The position numbers and the translations under genes were made by a program. A stretch of DNA of 60,584 nucleotides from an uncultured Candidatus Thioglobus sp. (lineage in GTDB: Bacteria; Pseudomonadota; Gammaproteobacteria; PS1; Pseudothioglobaceae): positions 1-60,584 of the forward strand of contig CAJQSO010000007.1 of assembly GCA_905614365.1 (NCBI GenBank), written 5' to 3'. This document shows, piece by piece, positions 18,863-29,516 of the stretch. Numbering within the stretch: position 1 is the first letter of the stretch; each line of letters starts with the position of its first letter. The notes under the pieces are model-generated. The model was not told the DNA's origin. It worked only from the letters and a program-made list of their open reading frames with translations, and did no database searches.

Positions 18863-19186
18863 CTAAACACAGCCTGTTGGTTTAGGAAGGCCAGCAAATC
18901 GACAACCTTGCTTAGCAGGGCCATATGGAAAAAGTGAGTATAGGTAGCGAGAATTTCCTTTGTCATTGCCCAGTTTTTTAGCTATTGCTTTTGTTAGAAC
19001 TCTAACAGCTGGGGCAAACTCATACTCTTTATAATATGACTGAAGAAAATTAATAACTTCCCAATGCTCAGTGGAGAGCTCTATTCCATCCTCTTCAGAC
19101 ATCACATTAGCTATCTCAATACTCCAATCTGAAACTTTTAATAAGTAACCCTCTTCATCTACTTCCATTCCTAGAATTTCAGCCAT
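18863..19186 (-). CDS. dsrC: Sulfur carrier protein DsrC
   Basis: A 107-aa DsrC/TusE-family protein with the full DsrC C-terminal arm CRFAGLPKPTGCV. Both redox cysteines are present (C95 and the penultimate C106, 11 apart), which separates true DsrC from TusE-like forms with only the last Cys. It carries protein-bound sulfur between sulfurtransferases, DsrAB and DsrMK. I use the ATG at 19186; a TTG 12 bases further out is also in frame. It lies 16 bases after gltD and 48 before dsrM. Confidence 0.96.
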   Translation of the reverse strand: MAEILGMEVDEEGYLLKVSDWSIEIANVMSEEDGIELSTEHWEVINFLQSYYKEYEFAPAVRVLTKAIAKKLGNDKGNSRYLYSLFPYGPAKQGCRFAGLPKPTGCV

Positions 19187-19202
19187 ACTATTTCTCAATC
19201 CT

Positions 19203-20642
19203 TTAAGAGTTTACTAGAAAATTATTTACACTATTTGCAACACCTCGGCCTTCATTGATTGCCCAAACTACAAGTGATTGGCCTCTTCGGCAGTCTCCAG
19301 CAGAGAAGATTCCTTTTTGAGAAGTAGTATACTCACCATGCTTAGCTTTGAAGTTGCCGCGTTCATCGATATCAATATTTGCATCTTCACTTAGATAGTG
19401 CTCGGGAGAAAGAAAACCCATTGAAAGGAGAACCAACTCAGCATCCCAAGTTTTTTCAGTGCCATCAATTTCATTTAATTTACCATCTGAAAATTCAATA
19501 TTAATCGTTTTAATTCCACTCACATGTCCGTCATTATCTTTTATGAAAGATTTTGTGAGAAGCTGGTAGTGCCTTGGATCTTTACCAAAAACTTTATTAG
19601 ACTCTTCGTGACCATAATCAACACGGAAGATTACTGGCCATTCTGGCCAAGGATTGTTTTCAGAGCGAGCCTCTGGTGGCTGACTCATTAATTCAAAGTT
19701 AGTTATAGATTTAGCGCCCTGCCTAAGAGAGGTACCAATACAGTCAGTCCCTGTGTCACCACCACCAATTATAATAACATTTTTATCTTTAGCAGAAAGC
19801 TTGCTATTATCTGCATAACCATTATCCAAAAGACTTTTAGTGTTGGACGTCAAATAATCCATAGCAGGATAAATCCCAATAGCATTTCGATTTTCAGCTG
19901 GCAGATCTCTTGGCTTTGTTGCGCCAGTTGTAAAAACAATAGCATCAAATGATTTTTTCAATTCTTTCGTTGAAATATCCTTACCAATATCAGTATTAGA
20001 AATAAATTCAATACCCTCTTGTCTTAATAAATCTACGCGGCGATCAACAATATCTTTTCCTAGCTTCATATTAGGAATGCCATACATTAGAAGACCACCA
20101 ATTCGGTCACTTCGCTCATAAACAGTTACGGAGTAACCCATTTGATTAAGCTCGTCAGCAGCAGCTAGGCCTGCTGGTCCAGAACCTACTAGAGCAACTT
20201 TTTTTCCAATTTGAGTATTAACTGGCCTCGCCTTTATCCAACCCTCTTCAAAACCTTTATCAACTATAGCTAACTCAATATTTTTGATTGTAACCGCTGG
20301 AGTGTTTAATCCAAGAACACATGAACCCTCACATGGAGCAGGGCAAACTCTTCCAGTAAACTCAGGAAAATTATTTGTTTTCTCTAATCTCTCTAATGCC
20401 TCTTTCCATTCATTATTGTAGACAAGATCATTCCATTCAGGAATCAAATTATCTATTGGGCATCCACTTGAGGACTGGCAGAATGGAACTCCACAATCCA
20501 TACAACGAGAACCTTGCTCTTGAAGTTGATCTAAATTATGGGTACCAGAAAAGATCTCACCAAAATCCTTAATACGAATTTCGACTTCACGATAGGATTC
20601 AACTTGCCTATCTAGCTCCAAAAACCCCGTTACTTTACCCAT
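19203..20642 (-). CDS. gltD: Glutamate synthase small subunit (GltD)-like flavoprotein
   Basis: A 479-aa NAD(P)H oxidoreductase with the normal GltD layout: N-terminal double [4Fe-4S] domain ([26 protein letters not shown]), FAD site [18 protein letters not shown] site [11 protein letters not shown], and the C-terminal FAD contact [13 protein letters not shown]. GltD feeds electrons to GltB for glutamate synthesis. gltB is not adjacent; instead dsrC, dsrM and dsrK follow on the same strand. DsrL of sulfur oxidizers is a GltD homologue with an extra C-terminal ferredoxin domain, which is missing here. So it may be ordinary GltD with a distant gltB, or a GltD recruited to the Dsr pathway. Confidence 0.9.
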   Translation of the reverse strand: MGKVTGFLELDRQVESYREVEIRIKDFGEIFSGTHNLDQLQEQGSRCMDCGVPFCQSSSGCPIDNLIPEWNDLVYNNEWKEALERLEKTNNFPEFTGRVCPAPCEGSCVLGLNTPAVTIKNIELAIVDKGFEEGWIKARPVNTQIGKKVALVGSGPAGLAAADELNQMGYSVTVYERSDRIGGLLMYGIPNMKLGKDIVDRRVDLLRQEGIEFISNTDIGKDISTKELKKSFDAIVFTTGATKPRDLPAENRNAIGIYPAMDYLTSNTKSLLDNGYADNSKLSAKDKNVIIIGGGDTGTDCIGTSLRQGAKSITNFELMSQPPEARSENNPWPEWPVIFRVDYGHEESNKVFGKDPRHYQLLTKSFIKDNDGHVSGIKTINIEFSDGKLNEIDGTEKTWDAELVLLSMGFLSPEHYLSEDANIDIDERGNFKAKHGEYTTSQKGIFSAGDCRRGQSLVVWAINEGRGVANSVNNFLVNS

Positions 20643-20740
20643 TATCTGATTTTAAAAAATATTATTTTCATTATCTCATATTATGGTTAAAGCATTTAAA
20701 AAATAATATGATTAATATCTATTTAATAGCCTTTAGCTTC

Positions 20741-20769
20741 TTGTGTAGGAAAGAAAAAATATGTATAAT
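20741..20769 (+). promoter_or_regulatory. Sigma-70-type promoter for rplS
   Basis: TTGTGT at 20741-20746 and TATAAT at 20764-20769 are separated by 17 bases, 36 bases before the rplS start. This is a near-consensus promoter in the divergent gap with gltD and explains why rplS stands alone here. Confidence 0.7.
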
Positions 20770-20804
20770 TACGGCTTTTTCAGAAACCCTTAAAAGGTAG
20801 CAAC

Positions 20805-21155
20805 GTGAATTTAATTGATCAAATTGAAAGTGAGCAACTAAGATCGGACATTCCTGAATTTTCTTCAGGAGATACTGTAGTGGTTCAGGTAAAGGTCCGT
20901 GAAGGAACTCGTGAGAGATTACAAGCCTTTGAAGGTGTCGTTATTGCAATAAAAAACCGCGGTATAAGTTCTGCGTTTACAGTGCGTAAAATATCTCATG
21001 GTGAAGGAGTTGAAAGAGTCTTTCAAACTCACTCCACTATGATTGATAGCGTAACAGTCAAACGAAGTGGTAAAGTTCGCCAAGCAAAACTATACTATCT
21101 GAGAGGACTTACAGGTAAAGCTGCCCGTATTAAAGAAAAACTTAAAAAGAAGTAA
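20805..21155 (+). CDS. rplS: 50S ribosomal protein L19
   Basis: A 116-aa ribosomal protein at the 30S-50S interface. Blocks [37 protein letters not shown] and [15 protein letters not shown] are diagnostic. The start is GTG, preceded by AAAGGTAG. Its usual partners rpsP, rimM and trmD are not upstream; it has its own promoter and terminator. xerD follows, as in some other gammaproteobacteria. Confidence 0.97.
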   Translation: MNLIDQIESEQLRSDIPEFSSGDTVVVQVKVREGTRERLQAFEGVVIAIKNRGISSAFTVRKISHGEGVERVFQTHSTMIDSVTVKRSGKVRQAKLYYLRGLTGKAARIKEKLKKK

Positions 21156-21174
21156 TCATTATATTTGAAATTTA

Positions 21175-21201
21175 AATGCCAGTCTTACTGGCATTTTTTT
21201 T
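21175..21201 (+). terminator. Rho-independent terminator after rplS
   Basis: A 9-base-pair stem (AATGCCAGT / ACTGGCATT) with a 3-base loop is followed by an unbroken T run, 19 bases after the rplS stop. Confidence 0.9.
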
Positions 21202-21238
21202 GCCCCACTTATAATATACTCAAGTAGAATAATCCCAA

Positions 21239-22120
21239 ATGAATAATGATCTAATAGACCAATTTATTGATTTCTACTGGCTAACAACTGGTGCCAGTAA
21301 AAATACCTTAAGTGCGTATCGCTCTGATCTTAAAATCTTTAGTAAGTGGCTTGATGATAATTTGCTTATCGATGTTGATAAAAAACAGATTAAAGATTAC
21401 TTTTTATATAGAAAAGATTTAAATATAAGCGCCTCTTCGCAGTCTAGAATGCTAACTTGTCTGCATTCTTTCTATCAATATTTAGCTAATAAACATAATT
21501 TAAAAATTGATCCAACTGAGCAATTGGATTATCCAAAATTAGAAAAAAAATTACCTATTTTTCTAAATGTTCAAGAGGTTGAGAAATTATTAGAGACACC
21601 TAGTAGTAAATCGCTACTTGGCCAAAGAGACCGAGCAATGCTTGAATTACTCTATTCTTGTGGGCTGCGCGTTTCTGAACTAATTAATTTAAGTTACCAT
21701 AACATCAATCTAAAAGATGAATTTATACGTATTCATGGAAAAGGAAATAAAGAAAGATTACTCCCAATGGGCGAAATTGCAATTGATCATTTAACAAAAT
21801 ATGAACTCAACTCAAGACCAACACTTTTAAAAAATGGCCAGAATGATAGTTACTTTTTATCAAATAGAGGAACGGCAATGTCTCGACAAAATTTCTTCTA
21901 CATTATTAAAGATTATGCATTGAAAGCAGGAATAGATAAACCGCTCTCCCCTCACTCTCTAAGGCATGCCTTTGCTACTCACCTTGTTCAAAAAGGAGCT
22001 GACCTTCGCTCTGTTCAATTAATGCTTGGACATAGCGATATTTCAAGTACTCAGCTCTACACTCATATCCAAAATGCGCAACTTAAGACGCAGCATCAAA
22101 AACACCATCCAAGAGGATAA
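21239..22120 (+). CDS. xerD: Site-specific tyrosine recombinase XerD
   Basis: A 293-aa recombinase that, with XerC, resolves chromosome dimers at dif. N-terminal SAM-like core-binding domain (about 5-85) and C-terminal catalytic domain with R144 (SCGLRVSEL), K168 (GKGNKER), H239/R242 (SPHSLRHAFATH), H265 (LGHSDISS) and the nucleophile Y274 (LYTHI). A TATAAT lies about 24 bases upstream at 21210. Length and the rplS neighbour fit housekeeping XerD rather than an element integrase. Confidence 0.93.
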   Translation: MNNDLIDQFIDFYWLTTGASKNTLSAYRSDLKIFSKWLDDNLLIDVDKKQIKDYFLYRKDLNISASSQSRMLTCLHSFYQYLANKHNLKIDPTEQLDYPKLEKKLPIFLNVQEVEKLLETPSSKSLLGQRDRAMLELLYSCGLRVSELINLSYHNINLKDEFIRIHGKGNKERLLPMGEIAIDHLTKYELNSRPTLLKNGQNDSYFLSNRGTAMSRQNFFYIIKDYALKAGIDKPLSPHSLRHAFATHLVQKGADLRSVQLMLGHSDISSTQLYTHIQNAQLKTQHQKHHPRG

Positions 22121-22136
22121 GACACTGGACTATAGT

Positions 22137-22850
22137 TTATGAGCAATCAAGATTGTCTAACTTGTATAGAAGTGGCTTTGTTAAAGCTGAAAGTGGGACC
22201 AATGGCCGCCCTTCTTTATCAAAATTACTAATGGACAGGAATTTCTTAAAGCAATCTTCAACTTCCTCCCATTCCTTGTCAATAATTGCAAACCAAGCTG
22301 TATCACGATTTTGACCCTTTACAATAGCCATCTGCCTAAAGACACCTTCATATGAAAAACCGAGTCTTTGGGCGGAGTTACGTGATCTTAGATTAAGCGC
22401 ATTGCACTTCCACTCATATCTTCTATAGCCATTATCAAATGCCCACTTCATCATTAAAAACATTGCTTCAGTTGCTTCGGTCGTTCTTTGAAGAAGTGGA
22501 GAATAGTTTATGTGACCAACCTCTATTAAACCATCAGCTGGATTAATTCTTAGATAACTTGCAATACCAATCGCTTTATTAAGTTTTTTACTAATAATTG
22601 CAAAAAAAACAGGGTCAATATTTTTTTCAAATGACTTTATCCATTTATGATATTCAGGTTTAGTTTCAAACGGACCATAGGGAAGATAAGCCCAGTTTAT
22701 ATTCTCCTTATCTAGTGCATTAGACAAAAAAAGTTCTTCAGAATGCTTGTCTGCAACTAAAGGCCTTAAGCTAACTAATTTTCCTTCAATTGAAATGCCT
22801 CTTGGATGTGGGGGCTCTGAAAACTTATTTATAGTTTCGCCAAATTTCAT
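22137..22850 (-). CDS. GNAT acetyltransferase, RimJ/RimL-like
   Basis: A 237-aa GNAT-family N-acetyltransferase of the RimL type (LRPLVADKH, then FFAIISKKLNKAIGIASYL, EVGHINYSP, and ALNLRSRNSAQRLGFSYEGV near the acetyl-CoA site). The C-terminal 50 residues extend past the usual fold. The substrate is unknown. Last of three same-strand genes with a class V aminotransferase and another GNAT, 16 bases after the latter. RimL relatives acetylate protein N-termini, polyamines, amino acids or antibiotics. Confidence 0.85.
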   Translation of the reverse strand: MKFGETINKFSEPPHPRGISIEGKLVSLRPLVADKHSEELFLSNALDKENINWAYLPYGPFETKPEYHKWIKSFEKNIDPVFFAIISKKLNKAIGIASYLRINPADGLIEVGHINYSPLLQRTTEATEAMFLMMKWAFDNGYRRYEWKCNALNLRSRNSAQRLGFSYEGVFRQMAIVKGQNRDTAWFAIIDKEWEEVEDCFKKFLSISNFDKEGRPLVPLSALTKPLLYKLDNLDCS

Positions 22851-22866
22851 GAATAAATCCTTGAAA

Positions 22867-23310
22867 CTATTTTGACTGCATTTGATAAGTTACAAAATCG
22901 ATTGTTCCTGAAATCTTATCATAAACTGCTCGCGCCCTATGATTATCGCTTGCAGTAATCCATCTAACATATGGCCAATCATTCTTTTCAGCAAGTGATT
23001 TAAGCCCTCTAAATAGGGACTGAACCACACCAGAGCCCCTATAATCTGGATGAACATATAGGTCATCTAAAAAACCAATTAAGGTGCCTCTTAATGGAGA
23101 TGGCATTTCTCTAAAATGCATAAAACCAACTAAATTTCCCTGAGAAGATCTAGCGCCAATAGCATAAAACTTATTTTCTTTATCAAATATCCATGACCAG
23201 ACTGTATCAAGAATATCCTCATTCATTGGCATTTTATAAAAGTTAGCATAGCCATGATAAAGTTCACACCATTGTTCTTTATCAGTTATTTTTAGACTCT
23301 CTACTTTCAT
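22867..23310 (-). CDS. GNAT family acetyltransferase
   Basis: A 147-aa GNAT protein in compact single-domain form. The fold is seen in NLVGFMHFREM, the beta4/alpha3 acetyl-CoA segment LDDLYVHPDYRGSGVVQSL and the closing NHRARAVYDKI. The ATG overlaps the stop of the aminotransferase (ATGA), so the two are coupled. It could acetylate an amine made or used by the aminotransferase; this is inference. Confidence 0.85.
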   Translation of the reverse strand: MKVESLKITDKEQWCELYHGYANFYKMPMNEDILDTVWSWIFDKENKFYAIGARSSQGNLVGFMHFREMPSPLRGTLIGFLDDLYVHPDYRGSGVVQSLFRGLKSLAEKNDWPYVRWITASDNHRARAVYDKISGTIDFVTYQMQSK

Positions 23311-24441
23311 TGTGCCATTAATTGTTTAAAGGCAACCTCAAGCCTACCCAAAGCTGCATCAACATCTTTCAGTTTATCTAATCCAAATAAACCAAGTCTG
23401 AATGTTTGATAATCATCGCCTTCATCACACTTAAGAGGAACACCAGCTGCAATTTGCATGCCCATATCTTTAAATTTTGAGCCATTATGTATTTCTTTAT
23501 CAGAGGTATAGCTCACAACAACTCCTGGGGCAAGAAAGCCATCAGCCGCTACACTAATAAAATTATATTTACTAAGTAGGCCTCTTACTCTATCTCCAAG
23601 CTCTTGTTGTTTTTGACGTGCATTATCAAAACCAAATTCAGAAGTCTCATTAATAGTATCTCGAAAGTGCTTAATTGCATCTGTAGGCATTGTCGCATGA
23701 TAAGCATGCCCCCCCATTTTCATAAGCCTGCATAATTTGAAGCCATTTAAGAAGGTCACATGAATAGCTTGTACTTTTAGTATCATGAATCTTTTTAGAG
23801 GCATTTGATGAAAGCATTACCATTCCGAATGATGGCGATGCACTCCAGCCTTTTTGAGGTGCACTCACTAAAATATCAACACCCAGTTTCTCCATATCAA
23901 TCCATATAGCGCCTGAAGCAATACAGTCCAAAACAAACATTCCACCAACCGAGTGAACTGCCTCTGCAACAGTCTGAATATAGTCATCTGGAAGAATAAT
24001 ACCGGCTGACGTCTCCACATGAGGCGCAAAAACTATAGCTGGCTTTTGATTTTTAATTTGGTTTACAACTTCATTAACGTCAACAGGCTTAAATGGAGCT
24101 TGAGATCCATCACTAATCTTACTAGCTTTTAAAACTACCTGCTCAGAAGGAATATCACCCATTTCAAGAATCTGAGACCAGCGGTAACTAAACCAGCCAT
24201 TTCTCAAAACTAGGCAACTTTTATCAGTTGCAAATTGTCGAGCCACAGCCTCCATAGCGTAAGTTCCACCTCCAGGCACTAAAACAACTGCTTCAGCGCT
24301 ATATACTTTTTTAAGAGATGTAGAAACCTCATTCATTACGCTTTGAAATGAATTAGACATGTGATTAAGCGATCTATCAGTATAGACTACTGAATATTCT
24401 AAGAGTCCATCAGGATCAATGTTTGGTAATAAGCCTGGCAT
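23307..24441 (-). pseudogene. Class V PLP-dependent aminotransferase, frameshifted at a G7 tract
   Basis: Two overlapping frames encode one aminotransferase. The N-terminal part (24441 to about 23710) has the PLP features VPGGGTYAMEA, E143 in HVETSAG, D172 and the Schiff-base lysine K197 in SAPQKGWSAS. The C-terminal part (about 23710 to 23307) continues with HAYHATMPTDA and ends LEVAFKQLMAQ. Removing one base from the seven C at 23709-23715 (G7 on the coding strand) joins YENGG to HAYHAT and gives an intact 377-aa protein. It resembles alanine-glyoxylate, serine-glyoxylate and phosphonate-type aminotransferases; the substrate is unknown. The break may be a sequencing or assembly error, a phase-variable tract or a true mutation. 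Confidence 0.85.
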
Positions 24442-24555
24442 TTTATAACTCCGTTAATTGTAATTAGAAAAAAGAATATAACAATTCTACACAGAATTAA
24501 AAAAAATGTATGAAGAAAAAACTGAAATAACTAGAGAGCTAAAAGATGTATTAAA

Positions 24556-25032
24556 CTATATATAAAGAACTTCAAGAATTTCATAAAGAATGTCACCTTT
24601 AGGCGCCTTAACAGTTACCTCATCACCCTCTTCATTTCCCAATAGGGCCTTAGCAATTGGTGAATGACAAGAAATTTTACCAAAAGCAATATCTGCCTCA
24701 TCCTCTCCAACAATTTGATAGGTTATTTCACTGTCATCTGATAAATTTAAAAGCTTTGTAGTGGTCCCAAAAACACATCGACCATCCTGATTAAGCTGCC
24801 TAACATCTATGACTTGTAATCGAGATAACTTAGATCCAATATCTTGAATTCTTCCCTCAATGAAGCCTTGCTCTTCTTTAGCAGCATGATATTCAGCATT
24901 CTCTTTTAAATCTCCATGCTCTCTGGCCGTAGCAATGTCACTTACTATTCTTGGGCGCTCTTCATCTTTAAGTTTTAGTAACTCAACTTCAAGAGCTTTT
25001 GCTCCACTAACAGTTATAGGTATTGTATCCAT
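24556..25032 (-). CDS. greA: Transcription elongation factor GreA
   Basis: A 158-aa factor that stimulates RNA cleavage by backtracked RNA polymerase. The N-terminal coiled coil carries the acidic tip in [18 protein letters not shown], followed by the C-terminal FKBP-like domain ([16 protein letters not shown]). It follows carB by 5 bases, the familiar carA-carB-greA order. Confidence 0.96.
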   Translation of the reverse strand: MDTIPITVSGAKALEVELLKLKDEERPRIVSDIATAREHGDLKENAEYHAAKEEQGFIEGRIQDIGSKLSRLQVIDVRQLNQDGRCVFGTTTKLLNLSDDSEITYQIVGEDEADIAFGKISCHSPIAKALLGNEEGDEVTVKAPKGDILYEILEVLYI

Positions 25033-25037
25033 AAAAC

Positions 25038-28000
25038 TTATTTGTGAATTGATTGTAAAGAGCGAACTTCAAGCTTGTTAGGGGACATTAATCCATCAAG
25101 CATTGCAAAGGCAGCAGCAACTGTTGTCGTACATGGAATCTTATGAATCAAAGCCTGACAACGTATAACTGAGGCATCTTCAAATCCTTGAGAGTCGTCA
25201 GTTGAATTAATAATTAAACTAATTTCATCATTTTTAATCGCATCAACAATGTGCGGTGAACCCTCAGAAACTTTATTAACCATTGTACATTCAAGGCCAG
25301 CTTGTTTGAGAATTTCTTGATTTGTACGTGTTGCTACAATTTCAAAACCTTGGTTAATTAGTCTTTGGCCTAACTCCACAAGTCTGTCTCTATCCAAAGT
25401 TCGAAGACTTACTAAAACTTTACCATTAGTCGGAATTATATCGCCCGCTGCAAGAAAAGCTTTATCAAATGCAGAAGGGAAATCTGGGCCAACTCCCATG
25501 ACTTCTCCAGTTGATCTCATTTCTGGACCTAAAAATGGATCAACTCCTAAAAATTTATTAAATGGGAAAACTGATTCTTTAACCGAATAATGCTTGGGAA
25601 TAATCTCTGTCATAAAGTTTTGCTCTTCTAATGATATCCCAGCCATGACGCGCGCTGCAATATTAGCAATTGAAGCACCAGTTGCTTTAGAGACAAATGG
25701 AACAGTTCTAGAAGCTCTTGGGTTTACTTCAATTACGTAAATCTCGCCATCTTGATATGCAAGCTGGGTATTCATTAAACCAATTACGTTAAGTTCCTTG
25801 GCCATGAGCTTAACTTGCCTTCTCATCTCATCAAGAACGTCTCCAGGAAGCGAATGAGGCGGTAATGAGCATGCAGAATCTCCAGAATGAATTCCTGCCT
25901 GCTCAATATGCTCCATAACTCCGCCAATAACAATGTCTTTACCATCGCTTATTACGTCAATATCGACTTCAATTGCATGATCTAAAAATGAATCTAGCAA
26001 TACTGGAGAATCATTAGAAACCTGAACCGCAGTTTTCATGTAACGCTCCAAATTTTCCTTGTTATACACAATCTCCATTGCGCGTCCACCTAAGACATAT
26101 GAAGGTCTTACAACCAGAGGAAACCCAATAGAATCTGCGATCTTAGCTGCTTCCTCTTGTGATCGAGCGGTACCATTAACAGGCTGCTTAAGACTTAGTT
26201 TTTGAATCATTTTTTGAAAACGCTCTCTATCTTCTGCCAGATCAATCGAGTCCGGACTAGTACCTATAATTTTTGCCCCACTTTTTTCAAGAGCTGCAGC
26301 AAGCTTGAGCGGCGTTTGTCCACCATAATGAACAATAATACCTTCAGGCTTTTCAACATCAATTACTGCCAAAACATCTTCAAGTGTTAGTGGCTCGAAA
26401 TACAACCGATCTGACACATCATAATCCGTAGAAACAGTTTCAGGATTACAGTTAACCATAATAGTTTCAAATCCATCTTTTTGAAGAGCTAAAGAGGCAT
26501 GAACGCAGCAATAATCGAACTCTATTCCTTGTCCAATTCTATTTGGACCGCCCCCTAAAATCATGATCTTTTTATTATTTGTGGGTTTTGCCTCACACTC
26601 TGACTGATAGGTGGAATATAGATAGGCTGTTTGTGTATCAAATTCTGCGGCACAACTATCTACCCTCTTAAAAACTGGCTTAATATCTAAAGATAATCTT
26701 TTATCTCTAAAAGCATCTTCAGTGCAGTGAAGAAGCTCAGATAATCGCTTATCCGAAAACCCTTTTTGCTTTAATTTATATATTGTTTCAGCGCTAAGTT
26801 TATCCAGATCAGAACCTTCAATTCTTTTTTCTGAAAGAACAAGATCTTCAACTTGGGATAAAAACCAAGGGTCAATTTTAGAAAGATCAAAAGCATCTTT
26901 TACGCTCATACCCATCCTAAATGCATCGGCTAAATAGAATATTCTATCTGCTCCAGCAGACAAAAGCTCACTTCTAATTTTTCCTTTGGAGTCGTCTGCA
27001 TTAATATCTACAATTGGATCTAAACCTGATTTATCTGTCTCAAGACCTCTTATGGCTTTTTGAAATGACTCCTGAAAAGTTGAGCCCATTGCCATTACCT
27101 CGCCTACAGACTTCATTTGAGTTGTAAGACGATCATCTGCTTGAGGAAATTTTTCAAAAGCAAATCTTGGAATTTTTGTTACAACATAATCAATAGATGG
27201 CTCAAATGATGCAGGTGTCTTACCACCTGTAATATCATTATCAAGCTCATCAAGTGTGTAACCAATTGCTAACTTAGCCGCTACTTTTGCAATAGGAAAG
27301 CCAGTTGCCTTTGATGCAAGAGCCGATGATCTGGAAACTCTTGGATTCATCTCAATAATTGTTAATCTTCCATTCTCAGGGTTGACAGCAAATTGAACAT
27401 TAGAGCCTCCTGTGTCGACTCCAATTTCCCTAAGAACCATTAGAGAGGCATTTCTCATTACTTGGTATTCTTTATCAGTCAAAGTTTGAGCCGGCGCAAC
27501 TGTGATTGAGTCGCCAGTATGAATTCCCATAGGATCAAAATTCTCAATAGCGCAGATGATAATGCAGTTATCTTTAGTATCTCTAACAACCTCCATTTCA
27601 AACTCTTTCCAACCAAGGATTGACTCCTCAATTAAAAGTTCATTAGTTGGGGATAGATCAAGCCCTCGCTGACATATCTCAATAAATTGCTCTTTATTGT
27701 AAGCAATTCCACCGCCAGAGCCGCCCATTGTAAATGACGGCCTAATAATAGTTGGATAACCGACTTGTTCTTGAACTTTAAGAGCTTCATCAATAGTATG
27801 AGCAATTGCAGCCTTAGGCATATCAAGCCCAATTTTTAACATGGCTTGACGAAATAACTCTCTATCTTCTGCCTTATCGATTGCCTCTTTATTAGCGCCA
27901 ATCATCTCGACATTATGCTTTTCTAAAACGCCATGACGATCAAGATCTAAGGCACAATTAAGCGCTGTCTGGCCACCCATAGTTGGCAGCAAGGCATCAG

Positions 28001-28247
28001 GCTTTTCTTTTTCAATAATTTTTTCAACTATTTTCCACTCGATTGGCTCAATATACGTCGCATCAGCCATTTTAGGGTCCGTCATAATGGTTGCAGGATT
28101 TGAATTTACCAAAATTACTCGATACCCTTCTTCTCGAAGAGCTTTACATGCCTGAGCGCCAGAATAATCAAACTCACAGGCTTGTCCAATAACAATTGGC
28201 CCTGCTCCAATAATTAAAATACTTTTTATGTCTTGTCTTCTAGGCAT
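25038..28247 (-). CDS. carB: Carbamoyl-phosphate synthase large subunit (CarB)
   Basis: A 1069-aa synthetase with two ATP-grasp halves that makes carbamoyl phosphate for arginine and pyrimidines from bicarbonate, ammonia (from CarA) and 2 ATP. The first half opens with [20 protein letters not shown], the second (about 555 on) with [18 protein letters not shown], and a C-terminal MGS-like regulatory domain (about 935-1069) ends the protein. It is 25 bases after carA. Confidence 0.97.
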   Translation of the reverse strand: MPRRQDIKSILIIGAGPIVIGQACEFDYSGAQACKALREEGYRVILVNSNPATIMTDPKMADATYIEPIEWKIVEKIIEKEKPDALLPTMGGQTALNCALDLDRHGVLEKHNVEMIGANKEAIDKAEDRELFRQAMLKIGLDMPKAAIAHTIDEALKVQEQVGYPTIIRPSFTMGGSGGGIAYNKEQFIEICQRGLDLSPTNELLIEESILGWKEFEMEVVRDTKDNCIIICAIENFDPMGIHTGDSITVAPAQTLTDKEYQVMRNASLMVLREIGVDTGGSNVQFAVNPENGRLTIIEMNPRVSRSSALASKATGFPIAKVAAKLAIGYTLDELDNDITGGKTPASFEPSIDYVVTKIPRFAFEKFPQADDRLTTQMKSVGEVMAMGSTFQESFQKAIRGLETDKSGLDPIVDINADDSKGKIRSELLSAGADRIFYLADAFRMGMSVKDAFDLSKIDPWFLSQVEDLVLSEKRIEGSDLDKLSAETIYKLKQKGFSDKRLSELLHCTEDAFRDKRLSLDIKPVFKRVDSCAAEFDTQTAYLYSTYQSECEAKPTNNKKIMILGGGPNRIGQGIEFDYCCVHASLALQKDGFETIMVNCNPETVSTDYDVSDRLYFEPLTLEDVLAVIDVEKPEGIIVHYGGQTPLKLAAALEKSGAKIIGTSPDSIDLAEDRERFQKMIQKLSLKQPVNGTARSQEEAAKIADSIGFPLVVRPSYVLGGRAMEIVYNKENLERYMKTAVQVSNDSPVLLDSFLDHAIEVDIDVISDGKDIVIGGVMEHIEQAGIHSGDSACSLPPHSLPGDVLDEMRRQVKLMAKELNVIGLMNTQLAYQDGEIYVIEVNPRASRTVPFVSKATGASIANIAARVMAGISLEEQNFMTEIIPKHYSVKESVFPFNKFLGVDPFLGPEMRSTGEVMGVGPDFPSAFDKAFLAAGDIIPTNGKVLVSLRTLDRDRLVELGQRLINQGFEIVATRTNQEILKQAGLECTMVNKVSEGSPHIVDAIKNDEISLIINSTDDSQGFEDASVIRCQALIHKIPCTTTVAAAFAMLDGLMSPNKLEVRSLQSIHK

Positions 28248-28272
28248 TTTTATTTAAATGTAAGGTTAAATT

Positions 28273-29394
28273 TCATTTTGACATAAGATCTATAAATTCA
28301 TCAAACAAGTAACTCACGTCATGGGGGCCAGGAGAAGCTTCAGGATGGCCTTGAAAGCTGAAAGCAGGCTTATTTTTTACCTTAATGCCTTGGATACTTT
28401 TATCAAATAACGATCTATGAGTTATTTCAATATTATCAGGAATACTTTCTTCTGAAACTGCAAAGCCATGATTTTGAGAGGTGATCATTACTTGTTTTGA
28501 TTTTAGGTCTTGAACTGGGTGATTTGCACCATGATGGCCGAATTTCATCTTTTCTGTTTTAGCACCAGAAGCAATTGATAAGAGCTGGTGGCCTAAACAA
28601 ATACCAAAAATTGGAATATCTTTTTCTAATAATTTATTAATGCTGCTAATCGCATAATCACATGGCTCAGGATCACCTGGTCCATTTGACAGAAAAACAC
28701 CGTCAGGATTCATTGCTAATAAGTCCTCAAGCGGGGCCTGTGCATTAAAGACAGAAAGTTCACAGCCTCTATCAACCAACATTCTTAAAATATTTTTCTT
28801 AACTCCATAATCATAAACTGCTACTTTTAGTTTTGTAGGTGTCTTGTTAAAAGTAGACTTTTGAATATTGAAGGAGCCTTGATTAAAAGAATAGGGTTTA
28901 GTTGTCGATACTACTTTCGCTAAATCCATATTTTTAAGGCCAGAAAAATCTTTTGCTTTTTTAATTGCCTTATTCGCATCAATTTTATTAGAAGCCATAA
29001 TGCAGCCTTTAAGCGCACCATAGGTCCGTAAGTGACGAGTTAGAGCTCTAGTGTCAATATTTGAAATTGCAACTATGTTGTTACTCGATAGGTAGTTATC
29101 AAGACTCATCTCAGAGCGCCAATTGCTATAAGCAAGTGGTAAGTTTCTAATAATTAAACCAGCAGCATAAACATTTGATGACTCTTCATCAACAATATTT
29201 ATTCCAGTATTTCCGATATGAGGATAAGTAAGCGCAACGATTTGTTGATTGTAGGATGGGTCAGTTAGTATTTCCTGATACCCTGTCATTGCGGTATTAA
29301 AGACAACCTCACCAACTGTTTCACCAATAGAACCAATAGACTCACCCCAAAAAACTGAACCATCTTCGAGTGCTAATATGGCAGTTTGGGGCAA
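28273..29394 (-). CDS. carA: Carbamoyl-phosphate synthase small subunit (CarA)
   Basis: Glutaminase subunit that supplies ammonia to CarB. N-terminal CPSase_sm domain ([14 protein letters not shown], then [12 protein letters not shown]) and a class I amidotransferase domain with the catalytic Cys in [10 protein letters not shown] and the His/Glu pair in [11 protein letters not shown] place the start at TTG 29394, because AGGAG lies 7 bases upstream and the product then starts [11 protein letters not shown] like other CarA proteins; a TTG 24 bases earlier is open but has no such site. E. coli carA also uses a TTG start. Confidence 0.95.
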   Translation of the reverse strand: MPQTAILALEDGSVFWGESIGSIGETVGEVVFNTAMTGYQEILTDPSYNQQIVALTYPHIGNTGINIVDEESSNVYAAGLIIRNLPLAYSNWRSEMSLDNYLSSNNIVAISNIDTRALTRHLRTYGALKGCIMASNKIDANKAIKKAKDFSGLKNMDLAKVVSTTKPYSFNQGSFNIQKSTFNKTPTKLKVAVYDYGVKKNILRMLVDRGCELSVFNAQAPLEDLLAMNPDGVFLSNGPGDPEPCDYAISSINKLLEKDIPIFGICLGHQLLSIASGAKTEKMKFGHHGANHPVQDLKSKQVMITSQNHGFAVSEESIPDNIEITHRSLFDKSIQGIKVKNKPAFSFQGHPEASPGPHDVSYLFDEFIDLMSK

Positions 29395-29478
29395 AACTTT
29401 ACTCCTAGAAGAGGACAAAAAACTTGGGAAATTTTACCATGTGTTCACGGCTAACTTATCCTGAATTTTATAATCCAA

Positions 29479-29487
29479 TGTTATAAT
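29479..29487 (+). promoter_or_regulatory. Extended -10 promoter for thiS
   Basis: TGTTATAAT forms an extended -10 element 30 bases before the thiS GTG, in the divergent gap with carA. Confidence 0.5.
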
Positions 29488-29516
29488 TAGCTTGAATATA
29501 ACAACTCAGTGCATTT

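Noticed and set aside
21239-22120. Tyrosine recombinase as the integrase of a mobile element, possibly using tRNA-Leu as attachment site
   Set aside because: Length, motifs and the rplS neighbour fit housekeeping XerD; no direct repeat of the tRNA end or other phage or element genes were seen.
23700-23804. Programmed ribosomal frameshift in the aminotransferase
   Set aside because: No typical slippery heptamer with a downstream structure or internal Shine-Dalgarno site is evident, and the family does not use one; a homopolymer error or slippage is simpler.
24508-24567. Short plus-strand frame of about 19 codons between the aminotransferase and greA
   Set aside because: Too short, low-complexity AT-rich sequence, no ribosome binding site, and it runs into the end of greA.
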